A DNA stretch of 64,000 nt from Anodontia alba. Its lineage: Eukaryota > Mollusca > Bivalvia > Lucinida > Lucinidae. The position numbers were made by a program, and so were the translations under genes. The number at the start of each line of letters is the position of its first letter. The stretch's first letter is position 1. Positions 57,884 through 64,000 of the stretch are shown in pieces. The DNA lies in the NCBI GenBank assembly GCA_964016985.1, contig OZ024826.1:62192910-62256909 (forward strand). Direction: 5' to 3'. A model generated the notes under the pieces. That model had not been told where the DNA came from. It saw only the letters and a list, made by a program, of their open reading frames with translations, and searched no databases.

Positions 57884-58128
57884 TTAACCCTTAAAGTGCC
57901 AAGAAAAACTGCATCTGAAAATGCTGTCTGTTTATGTCGTCTGCTGAATATTCTTGCAAACTTTTCAACCTATTTTTGCATACCGGCAAACAGTGTGGAC
58001 CCAGATCAGACTGCTCCTCTAGGAGCAGTCTGATCTGGGTCCACACTGTTTGCAAAAAATGACTTTTAAAATCACAAGCAGATGACAAAGCAGATGACAA
58101 TTGTTGTGATTGGCACTTTAAGGGTTAA
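57884..58128. mobile_element. piggyBac-type MITE (TTAA-flanked, 237 bp + duplications)
   Basis: TTAA at 57884 and at 58125 flank CCCTTAAAGTGCCAA and TTGGCACTTTAAGGG, perfect 15 bp inverted repeats. TTAA duplications and CCCT/AGGG ends are the signature of piggyBac elements. The interior holds a perfect 68 bp palindrome (57986-58053) of the 'GATCAGAC' family, with 32 bp arms (GCAAACAGTGTGGACCCAGA then TCAGACTGCTCC) and a TCTA loop. There is no coding capacity, so mobilisation would need a transposase from elsewhere. Confidence 0.85.
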
Positions 58129-58424
58129 CATAAGATCAGTAATATCTTGGCTGCAACATGAGAACAATATACCTGATAACATGCACACCTTGCTACACCT
58201 CCATCTCTCCTGCATAATCTTCATGCTGGCTTATCTGAGTCTTCACTAGGTACACCATGGAAAGCCTCTTCAGACTAACAACAAAGACTAATCAGATGGT
58301 GTAAGCATGCAGGCTGACCTGAATTTTTGCTGTTTGCTGGCTGTGCATTATTAGCTACACTGTCTTATGCTTTCTCCAATCATTTCTCTTTTTCATTCTA
58401 CGAATTTGATTCACAACAAAATGG
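58129..58424. other. Spacer with a weak family B inverted repeat
   Basis: CTGAGTCTTCACTAGGTACA near 58237 and TGACCTGAATTTTTGCTG near 58315 recall the family B element. No gene. Confidence 0.35.
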
Positions 58425-58633
58425 AATTCTAAATGAGCCGGTGCACAGCATTTCCTACAAGATTGCACATGTGCCCAGCAATTACTGAGATCATCTGTGC
58501 AGTCTTCACTGTCCAGATGAAGACACTTTGGATCCTCGGCTACCAACAGAGTGCCCTGTGAAGACTGATCAAACTGTGTGGATGCGCAGACAATCTTGTA
58601 GGAAATACTGTGTCCCAGCTCAAATTCATGATT
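58425..58633. mobile_element. MITE-like inverted-repeat element (209 bp)
   Basis: AATTCTAAATGAGC and then CACAGCATTTCCTACAAGAT face ATCTTGTAGGAAATACTGTG-like sequence and AGCTCAAATTCATGATT (mirror order). The innermost block again carries CTGATCAAACTGTGTGG. Non-coding. Confidence 0.65.
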
Positions 58634-58719
58634 AACTAGAAATTGTGTGTTTGCAAAACACTATGCCCCCAACCATATGCTTGCCTCTAAAGAAAATATA
58701 ACAAATAAAAAAAAAAAAG

Positions 58720-60513
58720 AACAAGAGGACCATGATGGTCCTATATCGCTCACATGAGCAAACAGATTTGCATACTTACTGTTGAAGTTTCAGCCAAGTT
58801 CAATGATCTAAGATTTTTGTATTAATTTTAAAGCCCTGCGCCCCCAGCAGCCATGTTTTTTTAATGCATCATGACGACTTGAACTGAATCTTGAAAGAGG
58901 GTCACCAAAGGAACATTTCTGCCAAGTTATACTGAAATTGGTCCAGTGGTTTCGGACAAAAAGATTTTTTAAGTGTTTTATAAACCTATAGGGAAAATAA
59001 AGCCCCGCCCCCTGGCAGCCATGTTTTTGAGGAATCATGATTGCTTGAAAAACCTTGTAGAGGGTCACCAAGCAACATTCCTGCCAAGTACATGTAATAC
59101 TGAAATCAGTCTAGTGGTTTCTGACAAGAAGAATTTTAAAGTTTTCTATATAGATATATACGGAAAATAAGCCCCGCCCTCTGGCGGCCATGTTTTTTGA
59201 CGAATCATGAGGGCTTGAAAAATCTTGGTTGAAGGTCACCAAAGCAACATTCCTGCCAAATTACATTGAACTCGGTCCAACGTTTTCTTAAGAGAAGATT
59301 TTTTAAAGTTTTCTATAAAGTATATAGGGAAAATAAGCCCCGCCCACTAGCTACCATGTTTTTTGACAAATCACGACGGCTGGAACAACCTTGGTAGAGG
59401 GTCACCAAAGAAACATTCCTGTCAAATTATATTGAAATCGGTTCATTGGTTTCTGACAAGAAGATTTTTCAAGTTTTCTATAGAGATATAGGGAAAATAA
59501 GCCCCGCCCTGGTGCCATGTTTTTTGACGAATCATGATAACTTGAACAATCTTGGTAGAGGGTCACCAAGGAAACATTTCTGTCCAGTTATATTGAAATC
59601 CGTCCAGTGGTTTCTGACAAGAAGATTTTTAAAGTGTTCTTTATAGATATAAAGGGAAAATAATAACCACCCCTTGGTGGCCATTTTTTTTTTTGACGAA
59701 TCATGATGGCTTGAACAATCTTAGTAGAAGGTTACAAAAGAAACATTCCTGCTATGTTATATGAAATTGGTCCAGTGCTTTCTGACAAGAAGATCATTAA
59801 AGTTTTCTATATAGATATGTAGGGAAAATAAGCCCCGCCCCACCCCCCAGCAGCCATGTTTTTTGACAAATCATGACGGCTTGAACAATCTTGGTAGTGG
59901 GTCACCAAGGAAACATTTCTGCCAAGTTATATTGAAATTGGTCCAGTGGTTTCTGACAAGAGATTTTTAAAGTTTTCTATATAGGGAAAATAAGCCCCGC
60001 CCCCTGGCGGCCATGTTTTTTGATGAATCATGACAGCTTGAACAATCTTGGTAGAGGGTTACAAAAGAAATATTCCTACCATATTATATTGAAATCGGCC
60101 CAGTGGTTTCTGACAAGATGATTTTTTAAGTTTTCTATATAGATATATTGGGAAAATAAGCCCCACCCCCTGGTGGCCACATTTTTTGACGAATCCCAAT
60201 GGCTTGAATAATCTTGGTAGAGGATCACCAAAGGAACATTTCTGCAAAATTATATTGAAATCGGTCCAGTGGTTTCTAAGTTTTTAAAAAATCTATTTTT
60301 AGCTCCTGTGACCTAGATATGCAATGGACCGGAACCATTTGAACAATTTTGAAAGAGGACCAACCAAGGATCATTCCTGTAAAGTTTGGTCAAAATCCAA
60401 TCAGTGGTTTAGGAGGAGATGTCATTTAAGAAATTGTTTACGGACGCACGACGGATGACGGACAAAATGTGATCACAAAAGCTCACCTTGTCACTACGTG
60501 ACAGGTGAGCTAA
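58720..60513 (+). mobile_element. Composite tandem-repeat element 4 (~1.8 kb, ~9 units of ~165 bp)
   Basis: 5' end AAGAGGACCATGATGGTCCT then ATATCGCTCACATGAG. 3' end GACGCACGACGGATGACGG followed by a hairpin (AGCTCACCTTGTCAC / GTGACAGGTGAGCT) and CTAA at 60510-60513. Units contain GGGAAAATAAGCCCCGCCCC, GGCGGCCATGTTTTTTGACG, TTGAACAATCTTGGTAGAGG and GGTCCAGTGGTTTCTGACAA. Of the four, its 3' terminus is the clearest Helitron-like one. Confidence 0.85.
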
Positions 60514-61178
60514 TAAAAAAAACTAACAGCATTATAAACAGGCTTTTCAAGGCAATAGCTTAAACGGTTTTACGAGAAATCTTGCTTACAAGGTTAAAAT
60601 TGGGAAGTTTTTCGAAAGTTAATCAGGTCATCTACTCATCATCCCCTATCAGCATGTCCAGTTTCAAGACAATAGCTTGAACAATTTTTGAGAAACTTCT
60701 TGCAAGGTTTTTTACCCCCACCCCCCAAAAAAAATCCAGAACCTTTTCAAAAGTTAATCAGGTTATCTACTCATCATTCCCTGTCAGCCTGTCAAGTTTC
60801 AAGACAACAGCTCAAATTGTTTTTCAGATATCTTGCTTACTAAGTTAAAATGCCCAAATTTTCAAAGAGTCATCACTCAAGAAAAAAGTCCTGATTTTTT
60901 CAAAAGTTGATCAGGTCATCTACTTATCAATCCTTATCAGCCTTTTAAGTTTCAAGACAATAGTGCAAACAGTTTTCGAGATATCTTGTTTACAAGATAA
61001 AATGACAAAATTTTCAAAGGACCTCAACTCAAGAAAAGAACTAGAAAAGGTTTCTTTTTTTTTTTTTAATAAAGAAAAAAAAAAAAAAAACAGAAAAAAA
61101 AACAAACAAGCAAATTCCATAGGGAATTTATGTCCCCCGCCTTATTTTTATTTGAGGTGTTAAAAATGGTAAAGTTAA
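60514..61178 (+). repeat. ~135 bp tandem repeats, 4 units
   Basis: Units contain AAGTTTCAAGACAATAGC, TTGAGAAACTTCTTGCAAGG or GAGATATCTTGTTTACAAG, and GTTAATCAGGTCATCTAC. It starts directly after the previous element's CTAA end and fades into A-rich sequence and GGGAATTTATGTCCCCCGCC near 61120-61142. Confidence 0.75.
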
Positions 61179-62760
61179 CCAGAGGACCATTGGTCCTGTA
61201 TCAATTACCTAAATATTGAAGCAGGAAACCAGTGATAAAAAATAATTTCAAGATTCTGAAAAAAACCACATGCATATCTTCAGACCATCCTTAAAGCACC
61301 TGCAAAGTTTCAAAGGATCAGCTTAAAACTGTGGTAGGAGTTACGGGGTCCAGGTACCTACTCCCTATACGCTTCTGTAGTATTAAAACAAAAAAAATGT
61401 CTAAGTTAAAAATGCAGAAAAAGTAGTAAAAAATTATTTCAGGATTCTGAAAAAACCACATGCATATCTTCAGGCCATCTTAAAAGCCCTTGTAAAGTTT
61501 CAAAAGGATCGGACAAAAACTGTGGGAGGAGTTAAGGGGACAAGGTACCTGCACCCTATACACTTCTGTAATATTAGAACTCAAAAAATGTCTAAGTTAA
61601 AAATGCGGAAACAGTAATAAAAAAATATTTCAGGATTCTGAAAAATCCACCTGCATATTTTCAGGCCATCCTTAAAGCCCACGTAAAGTTTCAAAAGGAT
61701 CGGTCAAAAACTGTGGGAGGAGTTAAGGGGACAAGGTACCTACTCCCTATAGACTTCTGTAATATTAGAACTCAAAAAATGTCTAAGTTCAAAACATGTA
61801 AAAAGTGATAAAAAAATAATTTCAGGATTCTGAAAAAACCACATGCATATCTTCAGACCATCCTTAAAGCACCTGTAAAGTTTCAAAAGGATCGGCCAAA
61901 AACTGTGGGAGGAGTTAAGGGGACAAGGTACCTGCTCCCTATACACTTCTGTAGTATTAGAACTCAAAAAATGTCTAAGTTAAAAATGCGGAAAAAGTGA
62001 TAAAAAATTATTTCAGGATTCTGAAAAAACCACATGCATATCTTCAGGCCATCCTGAAAGCCCATGTAAAGTTTCAAAAGGATTGGCCAAAAACTGTGGG
62101 AGGAGTTAAGGGGACAAGGTATCTACTCCCTATACGCTTCTGTAATATTAGAACTCAAAAAATGTCTATGTTCAAAATGACTAAAAAGTAATAAAAATTA
62201 ATTTCAGGATTCTGAAAAAACCACATGCACATCTTCAGACCATCCCTAAAACACCTGTAAAGTTTCAAAAGAATCGGCCAAAAACTGTGGGAGGAGTTAA
62301 GGGGTGTACAAGGTACCTGCTCCCTATACACTTCTGTAGTATTAGAACTCAAAAAATGTCTAAGTTAAAAATGCGGAAAAAGTGATAAAAAATTACTTAA
62401 GGATTCTGAAAAAACCACATGCATATCTTCAGGCGCCAAAAACTGTGGGAGGAGTTAAGGGGACAAGGTACCTACTCCCTATAGACTTCTGTAATATTAG
62501 AACTAAAAAAATGTCTAAGTTAAAAATGCGGAAAAAGTGATAAAAAATTATTTCAGGATTCTGAAAAAACCACATGCACATCTTCAGACCATCCTTAAAA
62601 CACCTGTAAAGTTTCAAAAGGATCGGACAAAAACTGTGGGAGGAGTTAAGGGGACAAAGTACCTACTAAAAACTCAGAACCACGCACCACGCGCCATGCC
62701 CCACGGAAAACCAAAAACTGTGTCCCTCCACTTTTCTTCGAAAAGGCGGGGGACAAAAAA
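61179..62760 (+). mobile_element. Composite tandem-repeat element 5 (~1.6 kb, 8 units of ~190 bp)
   Basis: 5' end CCAGAGGACCATTGGTCCTG (palindromic GGACCATTGGTCC). Units contain ACCACATGCATATCTTCAG, AAAACTGTGGGAGGAGTTAA, GGGGACAAGGTACCTACTCC and TTAGAACTCAAAAAATGTC. The 3' end has CACGCACCACGCGCCATGCC and then CTTTTCTTCGAAAAGGCGGG. One unit near 62430 is shortened. Minus-strand frames with WFFQNPEIIF arise from the unit and are not genes. Confidence 0.8.
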
Positions 62761-64000
62761 ACTAAAAACAAAGTTATCATTCTTGTAGGTGACAAGTTGT
62801 CTTGTCCTTTCTACATTTCTACCAAGTATCAAAATATTGTGAAAGGTATTAGAGTTAGAGCGGACATGAAATCAAATTCAAACACAAGAAGGGGAGATAA
62901 GTCCAAAAGTAAGAAAGCTAGGAGTTGTCACTCTTGAACGCAACATGTAATCTCATTCTGTTCTACATTTCTACTAAGTAAAATTAAAATAATCCAAAGG
63001 GTATTAAAGTTACAGAGTGGACACAAAATCAAATTCAAACCCAAGAAGGAGAGATAACTCCAAAAGTAAGAAAGCCAGAGTTGTCATTCTTGTATGCAAC
63101 AAGTCATCTCGTCCTCTTCTACATTTCTACCAAGTATCATCAAACCATTCTGAAGGGTATTCGTGTTACAGAGTGGACACGAAATCAAATTCAAACACAA
63201 GGTGAGATAACGCATAAAATAAGAAAGCCAAAGTTGTCATTCTTGTATGTGACATGTCGTCTTGTCTTGTTCTACATTTCTACCAAGAATCATAAAAATA
63301 TTCCAAAGGGTATTTGACTTACAGAACGGACACTAAATCAATGCACAATCACTGTCAAATATAACAATGGCAGATAATGCAAAAAGTAAGAAAGGCAGAG
63401 TTGTAATTCTTGTATACAACATGTTGTCTCAGCCTGTTCTACATTTCTACCAAATACCATCAAGATATTCCAAAGGATATTCGAGTTACAGAGCGGACAT
63501 AAACTCAACTTCAAAAACAAAACAAAGGGAGAGAACTCCAAAAGTAAGAAAGCCATTGTTGTCATTCTTACATGCTACACGTTCCTGTTCTACATTTCTA
63601 CCAAGTACCATCAAAATATTCCGAAGGGTATTCACGTTACAGAGCGAACACAAAATCAAATTCAAACAAGGGGAGATAATGCAAAAAGTAAGAAACCCGC
63701 AGTTGCCATTCTTGTGTGTGACACATCGTCTTGTCCTGTTCTACACTTCTACCAAGATTCATAAAAATATTCCAAAGGGTATTCGACTTACAGACGGACA
63801 CAAAATCAATGCATAATCACTGTCAAATATAACAAAGGGAGATAACACCAAAAGTAAGAAAAGCAGAGTTGTCATTCTTGTATGCGACAGGTCGTCTTGT
63901 CCTGTTCTACATTTCTACCAAGTACCATCAAAATATTTCAAAGGGTATTTGAGTTACAGAGTGGACACGAAATCTATTTCAAACAAAACAAAGGGAAATA
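62761..64000 (+). repeat. ~155 bp tandem array (family 2-related), 8 units, runs off the window
   Basis: Units contain AGAGTTGTCATTCTTGTATG, CTTGTCCTGTTCTACATTTC, TACCAAGTATCATCAAAA, GGGTATTCGAGTTACAGAG and GGACACAAAATCAAATTCAA. The layout (GAGTTGTC..., TACCAA, GATAA) parallels the 145 bp array at 49-55 kb although the sequence is distinct. The array is truncated by the window end. Confidence 0.85.

Noticed and set aside
61740..62617. Repeated minus-strand ORFs with WFFQNPEIIF.
   Set aside because: They derive from the ~190 bp tandem unit and recur with it. No independent evidence of coding.

Overview
This window looks like nuclear DNA of a eukaryote, most likely a bivalve mollusc (inference, not proven). 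The reasons are AT-rich non-coding sequence with almost no long ORFs, abundant microsatellites, mariner, Tc1, RTE and CR1-like elements, many short palindromic elements, and arrays of 140-340 bp units closed by GACGGACGG-type tails with CTAA ends, a style I associate with bivalve genomes. I see no intact host gene. Nearly everything recognisable is mobile or tandemly repeated DNA, so this is an accessory, repeat-dominated region.

Layout. 0-9.7 kb: short palindromic elements, a ~0.6 kb inverted-repeat pair (1212-1803 and 8418-9021) bracketing ~6.6 kb, a broken cysteine-protease-like fragment on the minus strand (5.5-6.2 kb), and a 620 bp inverted-repeat element (7.06-7.68 kb). 11.46-12.98 kb: a 30 bp minisatellite that stays open in several frames. 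13.9-15.5 kb: a structurally complete Tc1-like element with an intact 341-residue DD34E transposase, inserted next to a LINE 3' remnant (15.5-16.0 kb). 17.8-19.1 kb: a decayed mariner. 20.7-24.0 kb: a broken RTE-type LINE with a visible 10 bp target duplication. 24.5-25.0 kb: a CR1/Jockey-like LINE tail.

25.1-34.9 kb: a ~9.7 kb satellite of 68 bp units with higher-order duplications, ending in a field of shortened 46 bp units. 36.1-39.6 kb: a composite element with ~25 units of ~140 bp, most carrying an AAGATGGCGGC-type (YY1-like) motif, often in both orientations. 39.9-40.9 kb: an unrecognised, possibly coding stretch with an arginine/serine-rich tract. 41.9-43.2 kb: a second mariner of the same family. 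43.4-48.1 kb: palindromic elements, a ~0.3 kb direct repeat, and a long near-perfect palindrome.

49-64 kb: a mosaic of composite tandem-repeat elements of several unit families. One (51.09-53.67 kb) is nested inside another array and carries eleven matches or near matches to the palindromic RFX X-box GTTGCCATGGCAAC. A piggyBac-style non-autonomous element with TTAA ends lies at 57.88-58.13 kb.

No operon-like cooperation between genes is seen. The relationships are those of autonomous transposons (Tc1, mariner, RTE), non-autonomous palindromic elements, and tandem arrays that appear to have spread inside transposable units. All copy numbers, periods and identities were read by eye and are approximate.
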